From Saprospiraceae bacterium (GTDB taxonomy: Bacteria; Bacteroidota; Bacteroidia; Chitinophagales; Saprospiraceae): DNA of 64,000 nt. Positions 1 to 9,578 of the stretch are shown piece by piece (position 1 is the stretch's first letter; every line of letters begins with the position of its first letter). The translations under genes and the position numbers were made by a program. The notes under the pieces are model-generated. The model saw nothing but the letters and a program-made list of their open reading frames with translations, did not search any database and had not been told where the DNA came from. The stretch spans positions 1-64,000 of the forward strand of contig JAKVCU010000065.1 in NCBI GenBank assembly GCA_022448955.1. Direction: 5' to 3'.

Positions 1-357
1 TTTTTGAAGGGACGCTAAAATTTTATTGTACCAATTTTTTAGCCTAACTACTTACACTCTTTGTTTATTGGGAATACCCTCTAATTTTTATTCTTTTAGG
101 CTGTAGGTCTCAATGTTAGGAAATACACTAGATCCCCCTTTATAAAAAATTTGTAGTTATACTATATCTACAATAGACTTCATTTTACAATAATTCAACT
201 CAACAGAAAATGTAAATGATCTACTATGTTTATCGATTTAGAAAAAACCTCAGAGCTGCCAATTCCATTGTTATCCTATAAATGAATAGATTGCTAATAG
301 AAGCCAAATAGAAGCAAGAGAAAAGCAACTATTCGTGGGTTATCAGATATGTTTTTA

Positions 358-1767
358 TCACTGATCTTCCGTCCACCACACGTCTGCACCAAGCGTTGGA
401 AATACCCTTTCCTTTAATTGCGCATTCCAGTCTTTCCAATTTGACATTAGGTCATCCAGAACCTGTTGGTTATCACCAGAAAGTTGCATGTTCTCGCCCA
501 CATCAGAAACCACATCAAACAGGAAAGGAGATTCTCCTTTTTGATCCCCATTTGAAACCAGTTTTAAATGACCTTTTCGAACAGCCATAGCACCCTGTTC
601 CCACTTTCTCCAAAACAAATAATCATGAGGATTACCATCATTTTTCCCAGTCAGGAAAGGAATCAAATCGACACCATCCAGTGGTCTTTCTTGAACGATA
701 GGTATTTCATTTTGCGCTACAATAGTTGCCATAATATCGAGGGATGATATGGGTTTATTATAGTTTTGGCCTGGAGGAATAACATTTTTCCAACGCATTG
801 CAAAAGGCACTCGGATTCCACCTTCAAATAGTTCAGATTTAAATCCTCTTAAAGGTGTATTCTGCGATGCGTTATTACGTGCACCCCCGTTATCCGAAAG
901 GAATACAATAAGGGTATGCTCATCAATTCCTTGTTCTGTCAATGTTTGCAAAACGCGACCTACACCGTCATCAACAGCACTTACCATTGCCGCATAGGTC
1001 TTTCTTTTTTCATCTTGCATATCATCAAAGCGTGCTAGGTACTTCTCGGTGGCCTGCAAAGGAGTATGAGGTGCATTATAGGCCAGATAAAGCATAAAAT
1101 GCTGCCCGGCATCTGATTGTTTTTTTATGAACCGAACGGCAGCATCACTAAGTTCATCAGTTAAATAATTGTGAATATTGATGGTTTGTCTGTTCTCAAT
1201 TAATTTCGTTCGGTACCATTCCCATTTTTGGGTTACCTGTGTTATATCATCGAGGTATAAATCCTGTGGGTAATAATTATGCCCTCCCGAAAGAAAGCCA
1301 AAGAAATAATCAAAGCCGCGTTCCAGAGGGTGAAAGAGCGGATGGGTACCCATGTGCCATTTTCCAATGATAGCACTTTTATAATCTGCCTTTTTGAGCA
1401 CTTGTGCTATGGTTTCTTCTTGAATTGGTAGTCCGGCGGTAGAATTAGTAGGATCAATACTGGGATTAGTTGTAAATCCGAACCGGTCTTGATACCTGCC
1501 TGTTAAAAATCCAGCTCGACTTGGTCCACAAACAGGGAAGGTCACATATGCTTCCGCAAAACGAACTCCCTCCTTAGCAATGCGATCGATATACGGAGTT
1601 GGAATATCTTGGCACCCATTAAACCCAACGTCTGCCCATCCCTGATCATCAGTCATAATCACGATTAGATTAGGTTTTGTTGCCCTTGAGGCAGCTTGCT
1701 CTGCTTCCGAACAGGAAGAGAAATAAGTACATAAAAGCAAATAAAAAAGCCATTTAAATTTGTCCAT
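358..1767 (-). CDS. S1-family sulfatase, predicted lipoprotein
   Basis: N-terminal NLIVIMTDDQGWADVG, formylglycine motif CGPSR, GKWHMG motif; lipobox-like signal (YFSSC). Confidence 0.93.
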   Translation of the reverse strand: MDKFKWLFYLLLCTYFSSCSEAEQAASRATKPNLIVIMTDDQGWADVGFNGCQDIPTPYIDRIAKEGVRFAEAYVTFPVCGPSRAGFLTGRYQDRFGFTTNPSIDPTNSTAGLPIQEETIAQVLKKADYKSAIIGKWHMGTHPLFHPLERGFDYFFGFLSGGHNYYPQDLYLDDITQVTQKWEWYRTKLIENRQTINIHNYLTDELSDAAVRFIKKQSDAGQHFMLYLAYNAPHTPLQATEKYLARFDDMQDEKRKTYAAMVSAVDDGVGRVLQTLTEQGIDEHTLIVFLSDNGGARNNASQNTPLRGFKSELFEGGIRVPFAMRWKNVIPPGQNYNKPISSLDIMATIVAQNEIPIVQERPLDGVDLIPFLTGKNDGNPHDYLFWRKWEQGAMAVRKGHLKLVSNGDQKGESPFLFDVVSDVGENMQLSGDNQQVLDDLMSNWKDWNAQLKERVFPTLGADVWWTEDQ

Positions 1768-1799
1768 GATGACTTGTTGATATAGGTATTAAAAAGGGA

Positions 1800-3392
1800 T
1801 TACTCTCCGAAAACTAAAGCATCCATCTCAGTTCTTAACTGTACCAAAATGTTTTGATGCAAACTATCTGAGGCTAGATTATTCCATTCGTATGGATCAA
1901 CGCGATGATCGTACAACTCTTCTCGTTTATCATGATAGCGTATGTATCTCCAATCGATCGTTCGATAAGAAAAATTCTGTCCTACTAGTGTACTATCTTT
2001 TATGGAGGTATAATTACCAATGATAGAAAGTGCCCCTGCCGGGCCTGGCCATTGCCCATTTTCCGGATCTTCCAGTAATGGCCTAAGGCTATAGCCTCCA
2101 AGCTTCCCCCCCTGATCGTTGATCCTATTACTTCCGGCCAGTTGGCCATAATCTACTAGTGTAGGGAAAAGATCAACTAAGGATACAGGCTGAGCTATCT
2201 TTCCTATTTTGGTTCCTGCACCAGAAATAATTAATGGAACTCTACAACTTTCCTCCCAAGCGGAGTTTTTAAATAAATAAGATTTTTCTCCCATTTGCCA
2301 TCCATGGTCACTAGTCAGAATAATCATTGTATTATCCGCGTAAGAGGAAGATCGTATGGCATCTACGACTTTTCCAATCTGGTCATCGACGAAAGCAATA
2401 CAAGCCAAGTAAGCTTGTAAGAAAGATTTTAGCGCCATTTCTCGATCCCCATTATAGGATGCCAGTAGCATGCGATAATATTTAAGGCCTTTCATGTCAG
2501 TGTTAAAATTATCGGCATACCATGTATCAGAATCATCCTCCTCTTGCCATCTATCCAATTTAATTTCATCAAGAGGAAACATGTTGAAGTATTTTTCTGG
2601 CGCATGCAATGGTGTATGTGGCCTGACAAAACCTAAGCCTATAAAAAAAGGCTGATCGACTGACTTAGCTTCAAGTTCTTTGATTTTTTGGATAGCAAAT
2701 GCTGCATGTTTTTCATCATTTGTCATATCGCGATCATTATCGGAAATATAATGAAAGGTTTCCTCGTCCCAGCCCTGCATCCACTCAATTCTGGCCTCGT
2801 TTGTTGAGGAAGAATTACTTGACAAAAAGGGGCCAAAAGACCCGTCAATTGGCCCAATTTCCCGATATGGAAGAGGTACATTAGGATGGGCTACTCTGTT
2901 TTCGCCATTAAATGCGAAAGGGCCGTAGTTGTGTGTTAGATTAGCACCCCAATCATCCCAAGGTGTTGATTCGTGGGTATGATATATTTTTCCGCTACCC
3001 GCCACGTAATAGCCATTTTCTTGGAATAGATCAATAAAAGTCTTATTGTGTTGAAGCATCTTTTGTTTGGTTCTGGGTGTCCACCCAAAATCCTCTGAGT
3101 CATGAGGATAAACCCCTGTTAGAAAACTATTACGGGAGGGAGAACACACCGGAATATTGCTCTGCGCATTGAGAAAAATAAGCCCACTTTCGGCCAGAGC
3201 GTTCATATTTGGGGTCTGAGCTTGTGGATGACCGCCAAATACGCCGATGTAATCATTGAGATCGTCACATACCATAAATACTATATTGGGGCGTTCTATT
3301 TTTTCGATTTGTTGAGTACATCCTGCACAAGCAAGTAGGATTAAAAGCGATAAGGTAATCTTTGTCATATTCAATCGTATTTTATGGCTCAA
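1800..3392 (-). CDS. S1-family sulfatase (iduronate-2-sulfatase-like), predicted lipoprotein
   Basis: NIVFMVCDDLNDYIG, CSPSRNSFLTG, TSDHGWQMGEKSYLFKNSAWEESCRVPLI; lipobox LACAGC. Confidence 0.93.
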   Translation of the reverse strand: MSHKIRLNMTKITLSLLILLACAGCTQQIEKIERPNIVFMVCDDLNDYIGVFGGHPQAQTPNMNALAESGLIFLNAQSNIPVCSPSRNSFLTGVYPHDSEDFGWTPRTKQKMLQHNKTFIDLFQENGYYVAGSGKIYHTHESTPWDDWGANLTHNYGPFAFNGENRVAHPNVPLPYREIGPIDGSFGPFLSSNSSSTNEARIEWMQGWDEETFHYISDNDRDMTNDEKHAAFAIQKIKELEAKSVDQPFFIGLGFVRPHTPLHAPEKYFNMFPLDEIKLDRWQEEDDSDTWYADNFNTDMKGLKYYRMLLASYNGDREMALKSFLQAYLACIAFVDDQIGKVVDAIRSSSYADNTMIILTSDHGWQMGEKSYLFKNSAWEESCRVPLIISGAGTKIGKIAQPVSLVDLFPTLVDYGQLAGSNRINDQGGKLGGYSLRPLLEDPENGQWPGPAGALSIIGNYTSIKDSTLVGQNFSYRTIDWRYIRYHDKREELYDHRVDPYEWNNLASDSLHQNILVQLRTEMDALVFGE

Positions 3393-3444
3393 ATTGTTAT
3401 CCTAAATCAAAAAAGTAAATTGTGGTAAAGGGCCTTACTCCAAT

Positions 3445-4536
3445 TCAAAGAAAATGAACTTCTCGATCCTCACTGCATCTCAAAGGCACCGATATCTGGG
3501 GGGTAATTATTTGCCCACGATAATCGCCGTTCTCAGGAATAAATCCTCCTAAGACTCCATGAGGATCATTAGGCAATCGGAATGAATAAATGCCTTGATC
3601 TTTTATGACAGAATAATTAGCAGGTAGATAGTCAAGTGCATCTGCCCCACCCAGATTTGCACATTGAGGATCAATGGCTATATTTTCAAGATAGACATCC
3701 CAAGTATGAGGTATTTCCGCTGTATGATATGGGATCGATGCGTGACCGGTTACGGTTCTATTATTTCGACTTTCAATATCTACATGTGTGCCTGCACAAT
3801 CAAGTCGAACACGCCCGCCACTGAGATAGTTATATTCTGCAACGAAATCGATGGTATACCACGTCCATAAGCGATCCCTTCTTCCTTTCATACGCGGATC
3901 ATCAAAACATCCGGGTTCTTTGATGGTATTCCGTGGGATATATACATTTTTGCAACCGGCTGTGACTATACCGTCTCCACCAAGCTTCTCAAAGTGATTG
4001 TCTATGATGGTAATATTATCGTGAAAGGTGGCTTGTGCTAGTTCATTTTCTCGGGGCCATTTATAAATGACAATTGCGTGGGTTACAATATTTTCCACTT
4101 CGATATAAGAGCAATACGTTAGTTCTATACTACTAGTTTGGCCTCTACAATCAATCTTAGCCCGATCATCATCGTTTTCGGCATCGAATACGCCAATTTT
4201 AATAGGCTGATCGGCTGATCCTTCCTGATTGGATAAATGTAATTGCCCTGTAAAGGTTTGCCCGTCACGCAAAAGCATCCAGTATTCAGGCTCGTAAGTA
4301 ATACTAGCCTTTCCTAGTGTTTTCCAAGCCTGATCGGGAGACATTCCATTATAGGTGTCCTTTCCTAATTGGTAATCTAAATAAAATATCCTACCAATGG
4401 CATTTAATACTTCTTCATCAGGGAAAGTTTCTTCGACAGTCTCCATTTTAAATTCACTTTGAGAACAATTAGCCAGCAGAAATACGGACAAAAAGAGGAG
4501 GGATATGTATAGAAAACGGATTCCTAGTTTACACAT
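3445..4536 (-). CDS. Right-handed parallel beta-helix-like protein, predicted lipoprotein
   Basis: Lipobox (LLANC); N-terminal FYLDYQLGKDTYNGMSPDQAWKTLGKA resembles the start of the 17277..18857 protein; repetitive NNTI/IENI segments. Confidence 0.65.
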   Translation of the reverse strand: MCKLGIRFLYISLLFLSVFLLANCSQSEFKMETVEETFPDEEVLNAIGRIFYLDYQLGKDTYNGMSPDQAWKTLGKASITYEPEYWMLLRDGQTFTGQLHLSNQEGSADQPIKIGVFDAENDDDRAKIDCRGQTSSIELTYCSYIEVENIVTHAIVIYKWPRENELAQATFHDNITIIDNHFEKLGGDGIVTAGCKNVYIPRNTIKEPGCFDDPRMKGRRDRLWTWYTIDFVAEYNYLSGGRVRLDCAGTHVDIESRNNRTVTGHASIPYHTAEIPHTWDVYLENIAIDPQCANLGGADALDYLPANYSVIKDQGIYSFRLPNDPHGVLGGFIPENGDYRGQIITPQISVPLRCSEDREVHFL

Positions 4537-4787
4537 GGCAGCTATTTCAGGTTTTTACTATAAAGAGGTGATACCTTTTGTGAATCCGATATATGCAAAA
4601 AAAAACGAGGTTAATTTTAGTACATAATGGAAATTCTTAAAGATGTGTTTTAGCATAAAATTCTCTAATAGCTTTGTCAAAATTATTAAACTATAGAAAG
4701 AGTGTATCCACATATCTTTTCCATTACTAACCGGATATTAACCCTCTACTGCATGAGTTAGAACAAATATTTGTATAGATAAGAGGA

Positions 4788-6746
4788 CTACCGAGCCCAT
4801 TGATCTGTCCTAAAAGGAGATGCAGGTAACCCTTCCATATTTGTGAGATTTGCTTGCTCAGGATTATTGGCCCAGGCATACCTTACAGCTACTGGCTCTT
4901 TTATCGTATCAGACCAAACCACAACCTTATTACCTTCTATTTTGGCTTTCGCCCAAACGAAATTTTTGTCTGCACCAGCAATGGTAAACCCTTTCAAGTC
5001 GCTCTCATCTTGAAAATTTAGTTTTGAACCAAAGCAATCAAAAAGAAGTACCGCTTTACCCTTTCTAATGCGCATTGATTTATACAATGGTCCAGAATAA
5101 ACTAATTGTTCTTTGTATGCTACTTTTTGAGCTGCTATAGCTAGACGTTTACCCACATCCTCTTTATTCTTTGGATGAACATCATTCCATTCTCCAATAT
5201 CGATAGCAACAGCCATTCCCGTATTAGGTAAAACTAGCGTTTTCAACTGTGATTCGCGTAAAAGGGCCCAATTACTGGCTCCCGGCTGCTCAGTTTTTCT
5301 TCCAAAATTAGCGAGTTGAACAAACAAGAAGGGCATGTCATCATGCTGCCTTATTTGGCGCCAGTTTTGAATTAAAGCAGGAAATAGCCGAGTATATTCT
5401 TGGGCTTTGCTCACATTACCTTCTCCTTGATACCATATTACACCTTTAATTTGATAATTGGTCAAGGGAGCAATCATATTATTAAAGAGGCCTGTGGGGA
5501 CCCATTGTAGCATGACAGGGTATGCTAGAGGGGGCATTTTAGCACCAATGTGATATTGCCAAGGGCCACTCAAATCCACTATATTTGTGTGCTTTGTTAA
5601 AGCCATTTGATAGCCTTCAACAAAGCCTGCTCTACCGCGCCAATTTACGACACGGATCGTAATCTGATTACTGCCTTCCCTTAAAAGGCCTTCCGGTAAG
5701 GTATAGGTTCGAGTAGCCCACTGATGATTTGTTGAGCCCACCCAGATACCATTGATATAAACGGAGTCAGCATCAATAATACGTCCAAGTTTGAGTTGTA
5801 GGGGGCCATCTAAAAAGGATTTTGATACATCAAACTTGCGGCTCAACCAGATTACTCCATTTGGGTATAAATGATCATTTGGATGCAGGTAATCAGGTAA
5901 ATTAATGGAAGACCAACTATCCCGATTGACTTGCTCAGCGAACCATGGGGTTTGTCCTTTCTGAATACCCTTATCTGACTTGCGGACTTGCTCATGCCAA
6001 TCGGCTATATCTTGACTATTTTTTTGTTCTAAGGTATGCACATAAGCAGTATCTTTGTATTTTTTGACCTCATCAAGATATTCAGGAAAAGTTTTCAATG
6101 CCTCTTTACTCATCCATGCCTGTGCAGGAGAACCACCGACGCTGGCGTTAATAAGTCCTATAGGTAGCTTATATTTCTCATATAGTGCTAGACCGAAGAA
6201 ATAAGCTACTGCCGAAAAATCGAGGACAGATTCTGGATGGGCAGCGGTCCATTGACCACCCACTAAATCAGCTTGTACCTTATTTAAATTATAGTCCTTT
6301 GGTACATCAAAATGACGAATAAATGTATTGGCGCTATTCGTAATAGAATGGGCATATTTATGCTTGGCACTAGCCATCGTGAATTGCATATTGGATTGAC
6401 CAGAACATAGCCATACCTCACCTATTAAAATATTCTGGATTAGGATAGTCGAATCTTTTGTGGATATAAGCATCTCGAAAGGCCCCCCAGCTTTCATTTT
6501 GGGTAACTTTATTTTCCAGCTGCCAGATGAGTCTGATAAAGCTTGGTATTTTTTATCCTGAAAATGGACCATTACGCAATCTCCAACAGAAGCCCAACCC
6601 CATATATTTAAATTTGTATTACGCTGTAAAACCATACCATTAGCAATCAACCTTGGTAGATGGATTTTGGCACATGCAGTAAAACCTACTAATAGGAAGA
6701 GAAAAATATGAATATACTTAGTAGCAAGAAATGGTATCTTTTTCAT
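4788..6746 (-). CDS. Sialate O-acetylesterase-like (SASA/SGNH) esterase with inserted GH2-like jelly roll
   Basis: GEVWLCSGQSNMQF, GVIWYQGEGN, DVHPKNK motifs; inserted domain FDVSKSFLDGPLQLKLGRIIDADSVYINGIWVG. Confidence 0.9.
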   Translation of the reverse strand: MKKIPFLATKYIHIFLFLLVGFTACAKIHLPRLIANGMVLQRNTNLNIWGWASVGDCVMVHFQDKKYQALSDSSGSWKIKLPKMKAGGPFEMLISTKDSTILIQNILIGEVWLCSGQSNMQFTMASAKHKYAHSITNSANTFIRHFDVPKDYNLNKVQADLVGGQWTAAHPESVLDFSAVAYFFGLALYEKYKLPIGLINASVGGSPAQAWMSKEALKTFPEYLDEVKKYKDTAYVHTLEQKNSQDIADWHEQVRKSDKGIQKGQTPWFAEQVNRDSWSSINLPDYLHPNDHLYPNGVIWLSRKFDVSKSFLDGPLQLKLGRIIDADSVYINGIWVGSTNHQWATRTYTLPEGLLREGSNQITIRVVNWRGRAGFVEGYQMALTKHTNIVDLSGPWQYHIGAKMPPLAYPVMLQWVPTGLFNNMIAPLTNYQIKGVIWYQGEGNVSKAQEYTRLFPALIQNWRQIRQHDDMPFLFVQLANFGRKTEQPGASNWALLRESQLKTLVLPNTGMAVAIDIGEWNDVHPKNKEDVGKRLAIAAQKVAYKEQLVYSGPLYKSMRIRKGKAVLLFDCFGSKLNFQDESDLKGFTIAGADKNFVWAKAKIEGNKVVVWSDTIKEPVAVRYAWANNPEQANLTNMEGLPASPFRTDQWAR

Positions 6747-6769
6747 ATTTGATCTTTGACTAATTATGG

Positions 6770-8695
6770 CTATTCATCTTTAATATCTAACCCTAAATAA
6801 ATCAAACGCTCCTTGACCAGTGAATTTTTCTCCTGCAACCACAGTGGATTTACCATTCCTTTTTCAAGTGTAAATACGTAGCTCTGATTAGTATCTTTTA
6901 ATAAGACAATACTATTGAGTATTAGGTTAGCTTCGGTATGTGTGTTGGCCTTTTTAAGGCAGTTCGTTAGTCTGTCAACAGGGTTTTCGATTTGAACTAG
7001 ACCTAAAAACTCTGCTGCTCTTACTTGGACTAAATTTTCTTCATCTTCCTTTGCTAATTCACGTGCTTTATCATAGAAAATATAAGCTTCCTCACCAAAA
7101 GAACTACATACGATAAGACCCCAGTATCTTTTCCAAGGGTTACTCGAATTTAAGGCCATATTTATGCCTTCGCGAGCATCTTCGAAGGACAATAAGCTAA
7201 GATCTGCTACATCAATGAGCTGAGCGATTTCTGCCTTATTTCGCTGACCAAAGTGTACAGGATTTTTCCAAGCCATTTTGATTAAGAAATTTTCAGGATA
7301 GAAACTGAGATCAGGTAATGATTTTACTTTTTCTTGTAGCTTCTTTCGCATTTTTTGGAGTAAGCCTTTCATCTGGGGTTTGGTTGCTAGATTATTGAGT
7401 TCATGTGGGTCTTCTTTTATGTTATAGAGTGCCTCGGGTAGGCGAGGTTCAAAGAACTGTTTTTGGGTATCATTCAATTTACCATCTTTATATAATTGGA
7501 GCCATTCTTTGTAGGCTAACATTCGGTATCGATAAAAATTGTGAAGTCCATCAATGTTAAAGGGTTGATAGTTTCTGATATATTTGTAATTCCCAATACG
7601 GATTGATCGTACTAAATCATATTTTTCGTCAAAGCGATCAGCATAGCTGAATACTGAATTTCTTTCATTTAGTTCTTTTTTAGAGATTCCTTGACCTAAG
7701 AACGGAATTCCATCCATCTCGCTGGGGATTTTAATATCAGCAAGATTTAATACAGTAGGGGCCAAATCAATAAATCGAATAAATTCATTGACTCGGCTTC
7801 CTCTTTGAACAGGGACGAGATGCTTCCATTTTGAAGGCACATAAACTACTAAAGGCACATGTATGCCTCTCTCGTAAATATATCCTTTGCTACCTGGTAA
7901 AACGCCTCCATGATCACCATAGTAGAAAATAAAAGTATCTTCCATTAGCCCATCTTCTTCTAATTGTTTTAGAAAAGAGTTGATCGCTTGATCAGCCTTC
8001 TGATGCAGATCATGATAAAGAGATTGCGTATATCGGAAGGTAAAGGTATTCGGGTGATAGGGGCGTGGTACTACGGTCTTGGGGTTTGTGAGGGGCTTAC
8101 TATTTTGCATTTCCTTTTGGTCAAAATGTAATTTTCCTTCATGTGTAATTCCAAAGTTTTGCACATGGAAGAAGGCTTGTCCTTTTTTCCGATCTCGATA
8201 GGTAGCTGTATTTGAGGAATTATCCCAGACTCCCTCTCCCTTTATAAAGTTGTAATCTTCTTTGCTGTTGTTACTTGTATAATATCCAGCCTGCCGCAAA
8301 TAATAAGGAAACATCCTTAGTCCTTCAGGCATGGGGACCCTTTTCATGCTGCGATGATATTGAGCTCCTACTCTCGGAGCATAACAACCAGAAATGATAG
8401 TACTTCTTGCAACAGAACACACGGGGGCTTGAGAAAAAGCATTGTCAAAAATTATCCCCTCCTTAGCTAGACGCTCAATGGTGGGCATGGAAACACCATT
8501 TTCATCATACAATTTTAAATAATGCTTAGAATTGTCCTCCGTAACTATCCAAACTATATTAGGTCGTTCTTGGCCTTTGGCAATTGAAAAAAAGAAACTG
8601 AGGGTGATCATTAGAATGATCGCAAAAGTAGACTTGCTCCATTTAGAAACCAAAGTAAAGAACAAAAAAAATACTGCTGAAAAATGGGTCTTCAT
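6770..8695 (-). CDS. S1-family sulfatase with C-terminal HEAT-like helical extension
   Basis: NIVWIVTEDNSKHYLKLY, CSVARSTIISGCYAPR, YYGDHGGVLPGSKGYIYERGIHVPLVVY; alpha-helical, HEAT-like C-terminus. Confidence 0.88.
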   Translation of the reverse strand: MKTHFSAVFFLFFTLVSKWSKSTFAIILMITLSFFFSIAKGQERPNIVWIVTEDNSKHYLKLYDENGVSMPTIERLAKEGIIFDNAFSQAPVCSVARSTIISGCYAPRVGAQYHRSMKRVPMPEGLRMFPYYLRQAGYYTSNNSKEDYNFIKGEGVWDNSSNTATYRDRKKGQAFFHVQNFGITHEGKLHFDQKEMQNSKPLTNPKTVVPRPYHPNTFTFRYTQSLYHDLHQKADQAINSFLKQLEEDGLMEDTFIFYYGDHGGVLPGSKGYIYERGIHVPLVVYVPSKWKHLVPVQRGSRVNEFIRFIDLAPTVLNLADIKIPSEMDGIPFLGQGISKKELNERNSVFSYADRFDEKYDLVRSIRIGNYKYIRNYQPFNIDGLHNFYRYRMLAYKEWLQLYKDGKLNDTQKQFFEPRLPEALYNIKEDPHELNNLATKPQMKGLLQKMRKKLQEKVKSLPDLSFYPENFLIKMAWKNPVHFGQRNKAEIAQLIDVADLSLLSFEDAREGINMALNSSNPWKRYWGLIVCSSFGEEAYIFYDKARELAKEDEENLVQVRAAEFLGLVQIENPVDRLTNCLKKANTHTEANLILNSIVLLKDTNQSYVFTLEKGMVNPLWLQEKNSLVKERLIYLGLDIKDE

Positions 8696-9578
8696 TGCAA
8701 TATGGCTTTAAAAAATAATTAATGGGCAGTTGTAATAAACATTGATTTCAACGGAGTAATCGGACAGATATTAACCATAATTACTCGAATATTAACAGAA
8801 AACTAATGTCTTGAGACGAATGATGATCAATTACTGTACATTGAATTATCAATCGACTAAAAGCAATGCACTTTATATTAATGTTAAGCTAATAAGTGTA
8901 TATTTTAAGTCTCAACTTCATACATTACTGTTGATACATTAAGTGGTGCGATAAGTTTTTATGAGTGCCACTTTTTTATTGCCTAGTATAACAATTGTAA
9001 AAAATAGATAAGGCCATAATGGTTATAATAGGGGTCTTAATTTTTTGAAACTAATGTAGTGAAAATATTAAAACCTTATTGTTGGTATACTTTTCAGTTT
9101 TGAAGGAAATTTTGTCTACAGGTAATTCCCATTGTTGGGAAAGAATCATGAAGTGTAAAAATAAATCAGTGATTATTCATTTTATCGTTTTCAAAGCAGC
9201 TAGATAATCTATCGAATTAGTATATGCTTCTTTACCTCAATGGGTTGGATGTATGTAATAGTATGGTAATATATATCTAGGCTGCCCTCACAAAGGCGCT
9301 TATTTTTCTGTAGAGACCAGTTGAGTGAATAAATGTTTTAAAGCTTTACTCGTCCGATTTGAAACGAAACTCGAAAGGTGAGCGAGTTGATTATATATCA
9401 AACAAATCATTTTTAAACAACTGCATCGATGCTTTGAGCAATTGGATAATATTGATTAGATACCAATATTTAACATTTTATGAATGACTCTTTTCTGTCC
9501 TTTACTCAGTTTTTAAACACACTACTAATAAATCCACTCTCACTCGCTCTTATCATGCAAGGTACTGAGTGTTTTTAT

